Source of the DNA: Bacteroidota bacterium
Lineage (GTDB): Bacteria; Bacteroidota; Bacteroidia; Bacteroidales; Prolixibacteraceae
Length of the DNA stretch: 64,000 nucleotides
Assembly: GCA_023412195.1 (NCBI GenBank)
Contig: JAEYNZ010000045.1
Location: forward strand, 34,956-98,955
Direction of reading: 5' to 3'
Each line of letters opens with the position of its first letter. Positions within the stretch are counted from its first letter, which is position 1. Shown piece after piece: positions 33,937-43,218 of this stretch. The notes under the pieces are model-generated. The model ran no database searches. It was not told where the DNA came from and saw only the letters and a program-made list of their open reading frames with translations. The position numbers were made by a program, and so were the translations under genes.

Positions 33937-34971
33937 TTAAATTTTTCCATGCACCCACCCCTGGGCCTGCAACTCTATTTTAGATCCGCCTGTGGTCAAT
34001 AGGACTGCTCCGTCGGATGCTTCTGTCATCTCACCAATAATTGTAAAATCAGGGTCATTTTTGATTTTTTCGGCATCTTCAGGTGAAAGGGTAAAAAGCA
34101 GTTCATAATCCTCACCGCCATTCAGAGCGGCCACCAAAGGGTTGATGTTAAATTCTGCGGCCATCTGTTTGGTTTGGCTGTCGATAGGTACCATTTCCTC
34201 CCTGAGGATGCATCCGGTTTCTGAATTACGGCACAGGTGAAGGATTTCGGACGACAGGCCATCGGAAATATCAATCATGGATGTGGGCCTGATCGCCAGT
34301 TTTTCAAAGGTATTCACCACATCGGCACGGGCTTCAGGCCTCAGCTGCCGGGCAAGGATATAATCATAACCCTCAAGCTGTGGCTGCATCTGGTTGTTCA
34401 CTTTAAACACTTCATTTTCACGCTCCAGAAGCTGAAGCCCCATATATGCACCACCCAGGTCGCCTGATACGCACAGCAGGTCACCAGGACGGGCACCGCT
34501 TCTGTACACGATATTCTTTTCATCCGCCTCACCCACCACACTCACACTGATGGTAAGTCCGGTGAGTGAACTGGTTGTGTCACCACCTACCAGGTCGATT
34601 CCATAGTTTTCACATGCCTGGTAAATCCCTGAGTAAAGTTCCTCCAATGCTTCTACTGAAAACTTGTTAGACAGGCCCAGGTTCACAGTGATCTGTCGCG
34701 GCCGGGCATTCATGGCACATATGTCTGAAAGATTCACAATCACCGACTTGTAACCCAGATGCTTCAAAGGGACATACATCAGGTTGAAGTGAACCCCCTC
34801 AGTCAGCATGTCGGTAGAGAGTAATATAGCATTACCACCACTGCGGATGACCGCGGCATCATCACCAACCCCTTTTAAAGTGCTGCTGTTATATATTTTT
34901 ATATCTTTTGTAAGCCTTTCTATCAATCCAAACTCACCCAATTCAGAAACTCTTGTATGCCTGCTTTCCAT
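33937..34971 (-). CDS. thiL: Thiamine-monophosphate kinase
   Basis: 344 residues. It has the AIR-synthase/ThiL fold: GVGDDAAVI (about 37-45), MLTEGVHFNL with the metal-binding Asp just before it, CAMNARPRQITVNLGL, YGIDLVGGDTTSS and LNGGEDYELLFTL near the C-terminus. It phosphorylates thiamine monophosphate to thiamine pyrophosphate using ATP. No TPP riboswitch is seen upstream and no other thiamine gene is nearby. It faces away from sufB across a 145-base gap and converges on the efflux operon. Confidence 0.95.
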   Translation of the reverse strand: MESRHTRVSELGEFGLIERLTKDIKIYNSSTLKGVGDDAAVIRSGGNAILLSTDMLTEGVHFNLMYVPLKHLGYKSVIVNLSDICAMNARPRQITVNLGLSNKFSVEALEELYSGIYQACENYGIDLVGGDTTSSLTGLTISVSVVGEADEKNIVYRSGARPGDLLCVSGDLGGAYMGLQLLERENEVFKVNNQMQPQLEGYDYILARQLRPEARADVVNTFEKLAIRPTSMIDISDGLSSEILHLCRNSETGCILREEMVPIDSQTKQMAAEFNINPLVAALNGGEDYELLFTLSPEDAEKIKNDPDFTIIGEMTEASDGAVLLTTGGSKIELQAQGWVHGKI

Positions 34972-35051
34972 ATTTTATTATATCATTGTTAATAAAGGAC
35001 AATAAGGTATTAATTCACCTGCTCAGTTTAACAAAATTACCTATACTTTTA

Positions 35052-35059
35052 TATCTTTG
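35052..35059 (+). promoter_or_regulatory. Candidate -7 box for the suf operon
   Basis: TATCTTTG matches TAnnTTTG exactly. The upstream element is weak (TTTAAC near 35027). The position implies a leader of about 50 bases and supports the sufB start at 35117 rather than further upstream. Confidence 0.6.
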
Positions 35060-35116
35060 CAATTTATTTGTAAACAGTCAGAAAAAAGGATTGTTATTAA
35101 ACGAAAGAAGAATAAA

Positions 35117-36562
35117 ATGACAGAACAGGATAAAATATTATCAGAAGTAACACAGGGGGAATACAAATACGGGTTTTATTCTGACATAGAAACGGATATT
35201 ATTGATATAGGTCTAAATGAGGATGTGATCAGGACGATCTGGCAGAAAAAGAATGAGCCTGACTTCATGCTCGAATTCCGTTTAAATGCATACAGAAAGT
35301 GGTTGAAAATGCCAATGCCCAATTGGGCGTACCTTAAAATTCCACCTATTGATTTTCAGGCGATCAGTTATTATGCTGCGCCGAAAAAGAAACCTAAGTA
35401 CGAGAGCCTGGATGAGGTAGATCCTGAACTGCTTGAAACTTTTAACAAGCTGGGGATACCCCTTGAAGAACAAAAGCACCTGGCAGGAGTAGCAGTTGAT
35501 GCAGTACTAGACAGTGTTTCGGTTAAAACAACCTTCAGGGAGGTTCTTGCCGAACAGGGAATTATTTTCTGTTCGTTCAGTGATGCTCTGCAGGATCATC
35601 CGGATCTGGTCCGTAAATATATAGGACAGTCAGTACCTGTTGCCGACAATTATTTCGCAGCACTGAATTCAGCCGTTTTCAGTGACGGATCCTTCTGTTA
35701 TGTTCCCAAAGGAGTGCGATGCCCTATGGAACTTTCCACTTACTTCAGGATCAATTCTGCAAATACAGGCCAGTTTGAACGGACACTCATTATTGCTGAT
35801 GATGACAGTTACGTAAGTTATCTGGAAGGTTGTACTGCTCCAATGCGCGATGAAAATCAGCTGCATGCTGCAGTTGTTGAAATTATCGCACTCGACCGTG
35901 CAGAGGTAAAATATTCTACGGTGCAGAACTGGTACCCCGGCGATAAAAACGGTAAGGGAGGTATATATAATTTTGTTACCAAGCGGGGGATTTGCCGCGG
36001 TGAAGCCTCTAAAATAAGCTGGACCCAGGTAGAAACAGGATCAGCTATTACATGGAAATACCCCAGCTGCGTTCTGCTCGGCAACAACTCGGTTGGTGAA
36101 TTTAACTCGGTTGCAGTTACCAACAATTACCAGCAGGCTGATACTGGTTCTAAAATGATCCATATCGGCAGGAATACAAAGAGCACCATCATATCGAAAG
36201 GTATCTCAGCTGGAAAAAGCAACAATTCGTACCGGGGACTGGTAAAGATCATGCCCGGGGCAACGAATTCAAGAAATTTTTCGCAGTGCGATTCACTGTT
36301 GTTAAACGATACATGCGGAGCACACACTTTTCCATATATTGAAGTGGGCAACAAATCGTCGGTTGTAGAACATGAGGCTACCACCTCAAAAATAGGTGAG
36401 GACCAGATTTTCTATTGCAACCAGCGAGGAATAGATACAGAAAAGGCAATTGGCATTATCGTAAATGGTTATGCCAAGGAGGTATTGAACAAGCTTCCGA
36501 TGGAGTTTGCCGTAGAGGCACAGAAGCTTTTACAGATCAGCCTCGAAGGCAGTGTTGGATAA
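35117..36562 (+). CDS. sufB: Fe-S cluster assembly scaffold protein SufB
   Basis: 481 residues from the ATG at 35117, preceded by AAGAAG; an ATG at 35057 would add 20 lysine-rich residues and lies at the presumed transcription start, so it is rejected. The family landmarks are KFRLNAYRKW-like FRLNAYRKWLKM, VPKGVRCPMELSTYFRIN, YLEGCTAPM, the beta-helix core VEVGNKSSVVEHEATTSK-like segment (IEVGNKSSVVEHEATTSKIG) and a C-terminal YCNQRGID. SufB with SufC and SufD forms the scaffold on which Fe-S clusters are built. First gene of sufBCD, followed by a 140-base gap with two hairpins. Confidence 0.96.
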   Translation: MTEQDKILSEVTQGEYKYGFYSDIETDIIDIGLNEDVIRTIWQKKNEPDFMLEFRLNAYRKWLKMPMPNWAYLKIPPIDFQAISYYAAPKKKPKYESLDEVDPELLETFNKLGIPLEEQKHLAGVAVDAVLDSVSVKTTFREVLAEQGIIFCSFSDALQDHPDLVRKYIGQSVPVADNYFAALNSAVFSDGSFCYVPKGVRCPMELSTYFRINSANTGQFERTLIIADDDSYVSYLEGCTAPMRDENQLHAAVVEIIALDRAEVKYSTVQNWYPGDKNGKGGIYNFVTKRGICRGEASKISWTQVETGSAITWKYPSCVLLGNNSVGEFNSVAVTNNYQQADTGSKMIHIGRNTKSTIISKGISAGKSNNSYRGLVKIMPGATNSRNFSQCDSLLLNDTCGAHTFPYIEVGNKSSVVEHEATTSKIGEDQIFYCNQRGIDTEKAIGIIVNGYAKEVLNKLPMEFAVEAQKLLQISLEGSVG

Positions 36563-36640
36563 TTTATAACAATTTATCTGTATCACTGCTGAAAGGTAAG
36601 TTAATTGGTAAAAAAATAAAATCAGATAATCACAACTGAA

Positions 36641-36684
36641 CCTCACGGAACAAGGTGAGGGTTTATCATTCCCCATAAGGGGAA
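36641..36684 (+). other. Two hairpins in the sufB-sufC gap
   Basis: CCTCAC (36641-36646) pairs with GTGAGG (36655-36660), and TTCCCC (36669-36674) pairs with GGGGAA (36679-36684) around a four-base loop. They sit 19-60 bases ahead of the sufC ATG and just before its GGGG ribosome-binding stretch. No T run follows, so processing or translational control is more likely than termination. Confidence 0.5.
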
Positions 36685-36702
36685 AATAAAGGGGATAAAA
36701 AT

Positions 36703-37455
36703 ATGCTTGAAATTAAAAATTTATATGTTTCCGTTGAAGGAAATGAGATACTGAAAGGTATCAGCCTTGAGGTGAAACCGGGTGAAATACATGCCATTAT
36801 GGGGCCTAACGGTTCAGGGAAAAGCACACTTGCCAATGTACTTGCAGGCAAGGAGGAGTATGAAATTACACAAGGGGAAGTAAATTATTTAGGAGAAGAT
36901 CTCCTCGATATGGCACCTGAAGACCGTGCCAGGAAAGGACTTTTTTTAAGCTTCCAGTACCCTGTTGAAATACCTGGGGTACCAATGGTGAATTTCCTGA
37001 AAACAGCCTTAAATGAGCACAGGAAAAGCCGTGGACAAAAGGAACTGACTGCAGGGGAATTCCTGAAGTTCATGCGTGAGAAAATGGAGATGGTCGAAAT
37101 GCACGCCCAACTCACCAATAGATCAGTCAATGAAGGTTTCTCCGGTGGTGAAAAAAAGAAAAATGAGATATTCCAGATGGCTCTTTTGGAACCGCGGCTG
37201 GCAATTCTTGATGAAACAGATTCCGGGCTTGACATTGATGCCCTGAAAACTGTTGCACATGGTGTTAATGCCCTGCGTTCGCCAGAAAATGCAACCATTG
37301 TCATTACACATTACCAGAGGTTGCTCGATTACATCATTCCTGATCATGTACACGTCCTGCTTGGAGGAAAACTCGTTAAATCGGGCGGGAAGGAACTTGC
37401 ACTTGAACTGGAAGAAAAAGGTTACGACTGGATTAAACAAGAAAAGGTATTGTAG
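36703..37455 (+). CDS. sufC: Fe-S cluster assembly ATPase SufC
   Basis: 250 residues, a typical ABC-type ATPase without membrane segments: Walker A GPNGSGKST (about 34-42), the Q-loop in LSFQYPVEIPG, the signature FSGGEKKKNE (about 147-156), Walker B LAILDETDSGLDIDAL (about 166-181) and the switch histidine in VITHYQR. The DETDSGLD form is specific to SufC. ATP binding drives the SufBC2D scaffold. The stop is two bases before sufD. Confidence 0.97.
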   Translation: MLEIKNLYVSVEGNEILKGISLEVKPGEIHAIMGPNGSGKSTLANVLAGKEEYEITQGEVNYLGEDLLDMAPEDRARKGLFLSFQYPVEIPGVPMVNFLKTALNEHRKSRGQKELTAGEFLKFMREKMEMVEMHAQLTNRSVNEGFSGGEKKKNEIFQMALLEPRLAILDETDSGLDIDALKTVAHGVNALRSPENATIVITHYQRLLDYIIPDHVHVLLGGKLVKSGGKELALELEEKGYDWIKQEKVL

Positions 37456-37457
37456 AA

Positions 37458-38819
37458 ATGGATGTACTTACAGAAAAGACGGATTTATCATTAAAATATA
37501 CAGCTCATTACAACGACATAAAAGATGAACTGCAACAGAGTGCGCCGGAGGTACTGAATGCTCCGCGCAAACAGGCACTGCGTGATTTTGTGACACAGGG
37601 AATTCCAACACGTAAGGTTGAAAATTACAAATACACCAACCTGCAGCCTGTCTTCATGCCTGATTATGAGTTCTTTCACCATCCACAGGCGGAAGAAGAA
37701 AATTATTCTCCTGTTTTTCGCTGCGATGTAAAACTGATGGATACCACCCTCAGGTTTGTAGCCAACGGCTGGTTCCATCACAAAAGCAATAAACCAAATG
37801 AGTTGCCTCATGGCGTTATTCTTGACAGCCTTGATAAAATTGCCCGTGAAAAACCTGAGTTGCTTGCAAAATATGCTTCCCTGGCACCCTCTTCGGATGA
37901 TCCGGTAGTTGCACTTAATACACTTTTTGCCAGGGATGGCTACTTTCTTTATATTCCTAAAAATGCTGTTTTTGAAAAACCCATTCAGCTGGTGAACCTG
38001 TTACAGGCAAATAAAGATGCCTATATAACCCAAAGAAATTACATTTATGTAGAAGATGGTGCTGATGTTAAACTTCTCCTTTGCGACCACACACTGAACC
38101 TGAATACTTATCTGTTCAATTCAACCACTGAAATTTTTGTGGGTGCAAATGCAAATTTTGAATATTATACGCTTCAGAATCATCACAACAAGGCTACCAG
38201 CTTAAATTCTGTATATATTAAGCAGGAAAGAGATTCAAAAGTAACTGCCCTGTACTCTACACTGCATGGTGGACTGATCAGGAACAACCTGAAGATTATT
38301 CTTGACGGCGAAAATGCAGAAGCCAATCTCTTTGGTATGGCATTTACCGACCGGAAGCAGCATGTCGACAATTTCACACAGGTAATACATGCAAAACCGC
38401 ATTGCCTGAGCAACCAGTTGTACAAAAATGTGCTCGATGATGAATCCTCAGGTGCTTTTTCAGGCCGTATACATGTGATACGTGATGCACAGAAAACGAA
38501 TGCTTTTCAGCGGAACAACAACCTGCTGCTTACGGATAAGGCGACTATGCAAACCAAACCTCAGCTGATCATCGATGCAGATGATGTAAAATGCAGCCAT
38601 GGTGCAACTGTAGGTCAGATCGATGAAGAAGCCCTGTTTTATCTCAGGGCACGTGGAATCGAAGAGAAAAACGCACGTCTGATGATGATGAACGCATTTA
38701 TCCATGAAGTAATCCAACAGATTAAAGTTATTCCACTTCGGGAACATATTGATGAACTGGTTGACAAGAGACTCAGAGGGGAAGTAGCCCGCTGTCATGA
38801 TTGTGCATACAATTGTTAA
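37458..38819 (+). CDS. sufD: Fe-S cluster assembly protein SufD
   Basis: 453 residues. N-terminal helices (1-80, with PTRKVENYKYTNL, the usual form being R-K-x-E-x-W/Y-x-Y-T) are followed by the beta-helix core (about 150-390, with SGAFSGRIHVIRDAQKTNAF and LLLTDKATMQTKPQLIIDA) and the conserved end DDVKCSHGATVGQIDEEALF. The histidine in CSHGAT is expected to take part in cluster assembly with SufB. Translation is probably coupled to sufC. The suf order B-C-D-S is standard. Confidence 0.96.
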   Translation: MDVLTEKTDLSLKYTAHYNDIKDELQQSAPEVLNAPRKQALRDFVTQGIPTRKVENYKYTNLQPVFMPDYEFFHHPQAEEENYSPVFRCDVKLMDTTLRFVANGWFHHKSNKPNELPHGVILDSLDKIAREKPELLAKYASLAPSSDDPVVALNTLFARDGYFLYIPKNAVFEKPIQLVNLLQANKDAYITQRNYIYVEDGADVKLLLCDHTLNLNTYLFNSTTEIFVGANANFEYYTLQNHHNKATSLNSVYIKQERDSKVTALYSTLHGGLIRNNLKIILDGENAEANLFGMAFTDRKQHVDNFTQVIHAKPHCLSNQLYKNVLDDESSGAFSGRIHVIRDAQKTNAFQRNNNLLLTDKATMQTKPQLIIDADDVKCSHGATVGQIDEEALFYLRARGIEEKNARLMMMNAFIHEVIQQIKVIPLREHIDELVDKRLRGEVARCHDCAYNC

Positions 38820-38942
38820 GGAGTAACAGGAATCTGTACTGCTTTAATTTTCACTTCCATATTGATTTCACCGGGAGAATATTACTTCTTTTGAATCATT
38901 TTGTTCATCACAATATTATGTAAGTGTTTTCAAAGGATTTTC

Positions 38943-38950
38943 TACCTTTA
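38943..38950 (+). promoter_or_regulatory. Possible -7 box ahead of sufS
   Basis: TACCTTTA matches TAnnTTTG at seven of eight positions. It lies 20 bases before the sufS ATG within a 151-base gap, so sufS may have its own start in addition to read-through. Confidence 0.35.
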
Positions 38951-38970
38951 ACGCCCGTAAGTAGAAAAAA

Positions 38971-40191
38971 ATGAATTACGACATTCGAGACATACGGAGC
39001 CGGTTTCCTATTCTTCAAAATCAGGTTTATAACAAACCGCTGGTTTACTTTGATAATGCTGCTTCCACCCAAAAGCCTGCAGCAGTTCTGGAAGCAATAA
39101 GACGGCTCCAGAATGAGTATTATGGCAATATCCACCGGGCTGCCCATTTTATGGCTGACAAAGCCACCATGGAATTTGAACAGGTTCGCGATAAAGTAAG
39201 GGAACTGATCAATGCGGAGTCGAGGGAGGAAATTATTTTTACAAAAGGTACCACTGAAAGTGCCAATCTGGTGGCGAACTCATACGGGGAACAGTTTCTT
39301 AGCCCTGGAAATGAGATCATTGTATCGGAAATGGAACATCATTCCAATATTGTTCCATGGCAACTTGTTGCACTTCGAAAAGGTGTAAAAATTATAAAGC
39401 TGCCAATTTCAGAAACGGGAGAATTGCAAACCGGATTGTTACCTGGCCTGATTACATCACGAACACGAATGATTGCCCTGACCCATGTATCCAATGTCCT
39501 TGGGACAATCAATCCGGTGGCACAAATCATTGAAACAGCCCACAACCGTGGTATTCCTGTTTTTATCGACGGCGCGCAGGCCGTACAGCATGTAGCAGTG
39601 GATGTAAGAAAGCTTGATGCCGATTTCTATGCATTTTCTGCCCATAAAATGTATGGCCCGAACGGTGTTGGGGTACTCTATGGTAAAAGAAAGTGGCTTG
39701 AACAGATGCCCCCCTATCAGGGAGGTGGAGAAATGATTTCAGAAGTCTCGTTCGGGAAAACCACATTCAGCGAAATTCCTTTTAAATTTGAAGCAGGAAC
39801 TCCCAATATCACAGGGGTTATTGCTTTTGGTGCTGCCATTGAACTGTTGCAGGAAACAGGAATTGAAAACATATACAACTGGGAGCACGGGTTGCTTGAA
39901 CATATCACTGCCCGGTTAAAAGAAGTGGAAGGTTTGCGGATCTATGGTGAATCAGCTCACAAATCAGGAGTTATTTCATTTAATATTGAAGGTATACATC
40001 CGTTTGATCTGGGTACTATGCTTGACAAAATGGGTATTGCTGTAAGAACAGGCCATCATTGTGCCGACCCGCTCATGAAGTTTTTCAATATCCCCGGAAC
40101 GGTCAGGGCATCACTGGGTTTGTACAATACGCCTGAAGAAGTTGATATCTTCGTTGATTCTCTTGTGAAAGTAAAAAAAATGTTCGGTTAA
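38971..40191 (+). CDS. sufS: Cysteine desulfurase SufS
   Basis: 406 residues, class V aminotransferase fold. Visible residues: YFDNAASTQKP near the start, HHSNIVPWQ, the PLP aspartate region VFIDGAQAVQH, the PLP lysine in SAHKMYGPNGVGVLYG (about Lys 225) and the sulfur-carrying cysteine in RTGHHCADPLM (about 364). The short active-site loop is that of group II (SufS), which hands sulfur to SufE; a sufE gene lies 1.1 kb downstream. GGTTAA and TTAACC (40186-40202) form a small hairpin over the stop codon. Confidence 0.96.
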   Translation: MNYDIRDIRSRFPILQNQVYNKPLVYFDNAASTQKPAAVLEAIRRLQNEYYGNIHRAAHFMADKATMEFEQVRDKVRELINAESREEIIFTKGTTESANLVANSYGEQFLSPGNEIIVSEMEHHSNIVPWQLVALRKGVKIIKLPISETGELQTGLLPGLITSRTRMIALTHVSNVLGTINPVAQIIETAHNRGIPVFIDGAQAVQHVAVDVRKLDADFYAFSAHKMYGPNGVGVLYGKRKWLEQMPPYQGGGEMISEVSFGKTTFSEIPFKFEAGTPNITGVIAFGAAIELLQETGIENIYNWEHGLLEHITARLKEVEGLRIYGESAHKSGVISFNIEGIHPFDLGTMLDKMGIAVRTGHHCADPLMKFFNIPGTVRASLGLYNTPEEVDIFVDSLVKVKKMFG

Positions 40192-40226
40192 CCAACTTAA
40201 CCTGGTTACAACATATTCTTTAGCCT

Positions 40227-41198
40227 ATGAAGAAATATATTCCCGACTGGTTTATCCTGGGATTGCTGCTCATGATTATAGCTGCATGGATAAAACCGGG
40301 AATTGCAATGAACACTAACCCTGTCGACCTGGGAACAGTTATCGATTTTGGTGTTGTTCTTATCTTTTTCTTTTATGGGCTCAAACTGGACCCGCTAAAA
40401 CTAAAGTCGGGAATGAGAAACTGGCGGATGCATTTTGCCGTTCAGTTTACAACTTTCCTGGTTTTTCCTCTAATAATTTTACCATTTTATCCGTTAGTTA
40501 AGGATACCAGTCTTGAAATCCTCTGGATTGGCATGTTTTTCCTGGCAGCTTTGCCGTCAACTGTTTCTTCGTCAGTAGTGATGGTATCTGTTGCAGGGGG
40601 AAATATACCAGGTGCAATTTTTAATGCAAGCATATCCGGAATCATCGGTATCCTGATGACACCTTTCTGGATGGGTTTTTTTCTTCAGGCCAGCACTGCA
40701 GAATTTGAATTTTCAGGCATTATCATCCAACTTGTTACACGGATTATTTTACCTGTCGTAGCAGGCCTTTTATTGCACCGGTATTTTATTCACCTGATCA
40801 TGAAACATCTTAAAAAACTGGCGTCGTTCGACAAGATCATCATACTTCTGATTGTTTATGAATCATTCAGTGAATCCTTCATGGCAGGAATTTTTCAGGC
40901 GGTCAGCTGGATCACGCTGGGAGGTTTGTTAGTGGCAGTAATCGTGCTGTTTTTTCTCATACTGAACTTTACAGGCTTTCTTGCCCGCTCCATGAATTTT
41001 TCAAGGGAAGATACCATAACCCTTCAATTTGCCGGAACAAAAAAATCACTCGTTCATGGTTCAGTTTTTGCAAGTGTACTTTTCAGTGGAATAGCAGGAG
41101 CGGGAATATGGTTATTACCCATAATGATTTACCATAGCTTCCAGTTATTTTATATCAGTATGTTAGCAGGAAAAATGCAAAGAAGTTTAGTTCATTAA
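40227..41198 (+). CDS. BASS-family (bile acid:sodium symporter-like) transporter
   Basis: 323 residues, mostly hydrophobic, with about nine to ten membrane segments and short loops. It fits the SBF-like (YfeH-type) branch: FFFYGLKLDPLKL, FFLAALPSTVSSSVVMVSVAGGN (the crossover-like segment, here with PSTVSSSV) and LQFAGTKKSLVHGS near the end. Members move organic anions with sodium, and the natural substrate of this branch is generally unknown. It lies between sufS (35-base gap) and sufE (77-base gap), so it may be co-transcribed with suf genes; a link to sulfur or iron supply is speculation. Confidence 0.82.
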   Translation: MKKYIPDWFILGLLLMIIAAWIKPGIAMNTNPVDLGTVIDFGVVLIFFFYGLKLDPLKLKSGMRNWRMHFAVQFTTFLVFPLIILPFYPLVKDTSLEILWIGMFFLAALPSTVSSSVVMVSVAGGNIPGAIFNASISGIIGILMTPFWMGFFLQASTAEFEFSGIIIQLVTRIILPVVAGLLLHRYFIHLIMKHLKKLASFDKIIILLIVYESFSESFMAGIFQAVSWITLGGLLVAVIVLFFLILNFTGFLARSMNFSREDTITLQFAGTKKSLVHGSVFASVLFSGIAGAGIWLLPIMIYHSFQLFYISMLAGKMQRSLVH

Positions 41199-41225
41199 AA
41201 AAGCAAAACAATTTTAAAGGACTAA

Positions 41226-41256
41226 TTTGTCCGGTAACAAAAAATAACGACATTTG
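41226..41256 (+). promoter_or_regulatory. Candidate promoter for sufE
   Basis: TTTG at 41226-41229, a 19-base spacer and GACATTTG at 41249-41256 (one mismatch to TAnnTTTG). The sufE ATG is 20 bases further. Confidence 0.5.
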
Positions 41257-41275
41257 TATCCTTATAAAAAGAACC

Positions 41276-41710
41276 ATGACGATTGAAGAAATTCAACAGG
41301 AAATTATATCAGAGTTTTCAGCATATGAAGACTGGATGGACAAATATGCTTATTTGATTGAACTTGGCAATCAGCTTGAATCATTGGATCCCAAAGAGAA
41401 AAATGATCAGAACCTGATTAAGGGATGTCAGTCGAGGGTTTGGCTGACAGCAGAAAAGGCAAATGGCAAAATAGATTTCAGGGGAGAAAGTGATGCTGTA
41501 ATAGTAAAAGGATTGGTAGCTTTATTGCTGAGGGTGGTTTCGGGCCGGACTCCTAAAGAGATTATTGAAAATGATCTTCATTTTATTGATGATTTGGGTC
41601 TGAAACAACACCTTTCCCCTACCCGCTCAAATGGTTTGCTGGCCATGGTAAAACAAATAAGACTTTATGCCCTTGCATTTAACCGAATGGAAAGTGAAGG
41701 AGGAAATTAA
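41276..41710 (+). CDS. sufE: Sulfur acceptor protein SufE
   Basis: 144 residues. The active-site cysteine lies in LIKGCQSRVWL (about Cys 51), and the family pattern of an N-terminal helix (EIQQEIISEFSAYEDWMDKYAYLIELG) with NGLLAMVKQI near the end is present. SufE takes persulfide sulfur from SufS and passes it to the SufBCD scaffold. It is followed by a MIP18-family gene one base later. Confidence 0.95.
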   Translation: MTIEEIQQEIISEFSAYEDWMDKYAYLIELGNQLESLDPKEKNDQNLIKGCQSRVWLTAEKANGKIDFRGESDAVIVKGLVALLLRVVSGRTPKEIIENDLHFIDDLGLKQHLSPTRSNGLLAMVKQIRLYALAFNRMESEGGN

Positions 41711-41711
41711 G

Positions 41712-42017
41712 ATGAATAAGAAAATTGAACAAATCATAGAAAACCTCAAAGAGGTTTACGATCCTGAAATACCAGTAAATATATATGACCTGGGGTTAAT
41801 TTACAATGTTGACGTTGATGAAAACAACAACGCCAGCATATTAATGACATTGACAGCTCCGGGCTGTCCTGTAGTAGACATCCTCATGGATGATGTTACA
41901 AAAGCTGCCCGCTCGGTTGAAGGAATAGAAAATGTAAATGTGGACCTTACCTTTGAACCCCCGTGGGATAAATCGATGATGAGTGAGGAAGCCCGCCTTG
42001 AACTGGGGTTCTTTTAA
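41712..42017 (+). CDS. MIP18-family (DUF59) Fe-S assembly protein, SufT-like
   Basis: 101 residues from the ATG at 41712, chosen because a strong AGGAGG at about 41698-41703 lies just upstream and family members begin this way; a longer frame would intrude 46 bases into sufE. Conserved segments are VYDPEIPVNIYDLGLIYNV and LTAPGCPVVDILMDDV, ending in FEPPWDKSMMSEEARLELG. Proteins of this family help mature or carry Fe-S clusters (SufT, PaaD-like, human MIP18). Position directly after sufE supports an Fe-S role. Confidence 0.9.
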   Translation: MNKKIEQIIENLKEVYDPEIPVNIYDLGLIYNVDVDENNNASILMTLTAPGCPVVDILMDDVTKAARSVEGIENVNVDLTFEPPWDKSMMSEEARLELGFF

Positions 42018-42058
42018 TTCCATGTAACTTTTAAGTTGCAACAACCGGCCGTATAGTT

Positions 42059-43009
42059 ATGCAGTTAAACGCTGACATATCACAAGCCATTAAGGTACGA
42101 GCAGAAGAACTTGGTTTTTCTGAGTGTGCCATCGTACCTGCTGATTTTCTATCGGAAGAGGAAGACCATCTGCAAAGTTGGCTGAAGAAAAACATGCATG
42201 GCGAAATGGCTTATATGGCCAGGAATACCGGGAAGCGGCTTGACCCCCGGTTACTGCAGGAAAATACAAAAACGCTTGTTATCGTACTTCAGAATTATTT
42301 TCCTGCCAACAGCCAGCATGATCAGGAAGCACCGGTTTTATCAAAATATGCCTACGGAAAAGATTATCATTTTGTAATTAAAAGAAAATTGAATAAACTT
42401 CTGGAGTTTATTCAGGAGAAAGCCGGGCCTTGCAATGCACGGCCTTTTACTGATTCAGCTCCGGTGCTTGAACGTGCGTGGGCCAGACGTGCAGGTTTGG
42501 GATGGATTGGTAAGAACAGCAACCTCATTTCAATCCACCACGGAAGTTTTTTTTTCATCGGGGAACTTATCCTCGACATTGTATTGCCGTATGATACTCC
42601 GAAAGCAGTGAGCGATTATTGTGGCAACTGTACCCGGTGCATAGATGCATGCCCTACAAAGGCAATTGTTGCAGACAGGGTGGTGGATGCACGAAAATGC
42701 ATTTCATACCAAACAATTGAAGTGAAGGGAGAACTGGACGATTCGCTTGCGGGTCAGTTTGAGAACAGGGTATTTGGATGTGATATCTGTCAGGATGTAT
42801 GTCCCTGGAATTTAAAGTCAGAACCTCATCAGGAGCCTGATTTTGACCTTCATCCCCGGCTTGCCTCTCTTTCCGGAAAAGATTGGCAAAATATGGAGAA
42901 AACGTTGTTCAATGAACTGTTTAGAAATTCAGCTGTGAAACGTGCGGGTTATAGCGGACTAAAACGGAACCTCCGGTTTATTGAAAGTGACAACAGCAGG
43001 AAAAAATGA
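42059..43009 (+). CDS. queG: Epoxyqueuosine reductase QueG
   Basis: 316 residues. The N-terminal DUF1730 domain (1-180: AYGKDYHFVIKRKL, RAGLGWIGKNSNLI) binds cobalamin, and two [4Fe-4S] motifs follow: CGNCTRCIDACPTKAI (about 189-204) and CDICQDVCPW (about 240-249). It reduces epoxyqueuosine to queuosine in tRNA, the last step of that pathway. The C-terminal HEAT-like extension of some QueG proteins is short here, with 316 residues in total. As an Fe-S enzyme next to Fe-S assembly genes its place makes sense. Confidence 0.95.
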   Translation: MQLNADISQAIKVRAEELGFSECAIVPADFLSEEEDHLQSWLKKNMHGEMAYMARNTGKRLDPRLLQENTKTLVIVLQNYFPANSQHDQEAPVLSKYAYGKDYHFVIKRKLNKLLEFIQEKAGPCNARPFTDSAPVLERAWARRAGLGWIGKNSNLISIHHGSFFFIGELILDIVLPYDTPKAVSDYCGNCTRCIDACPTKAIVADRVVDARKCISYQTIEVKGELDDSLAGQFENRVFGCDICQDVCPWNLKSEPHQEPDFDLHPRLASLSGKDWQNMEKTLFNELFRNSAVKRAGYSGLKRNLRFIESDNSRKK

Positions 43010-43185
43010 TCAGCTTTTCAGTGCCTGATAAAGTGCTGAAAGTATTATAAAAAATCATACCTCGCCTGAAAGCACTTAATTATTAAAAAAAGAAGGCTCA
43101 AAATACTGTGTTGTGCTTTAATAAATCCAATGGCCTTCAGGGTAAAATACATCCCGGTTGTCATCCTACTGAATTATTGGTTTTT

Positions 43186-43193
43186 TATCTTTG
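43186..43193 (+). promoter_or_regulatory. -7 box deciding the start of the MG2/plug protein
   Basis: TATCTTTG matches TAnnTTTG. A TTG at 43158-43160 is 25 bases upstream, rather far. It lies downstream of the ATG at 43108 and 26 bases before the ATG at 43219, favouring the latter. Confidence 0.55.
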
Positions 43194-43218
43194 TTATACC
43201 ATCCTAAAAATCTTAAAG

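Noticed and set aside
34972..35116. Possible TPP riboswitch ahead of thiL
   Set aside because: No CTGAGA-type core or matching P2-P4 stems in the 145-base gap.
43010..43100. Terminator after queG
   Set aside because: TTTCAG and CTGAAA can pair, and AAGTGCT recurs inverted, but the stems compete, the loop is long and no T run follows directly.
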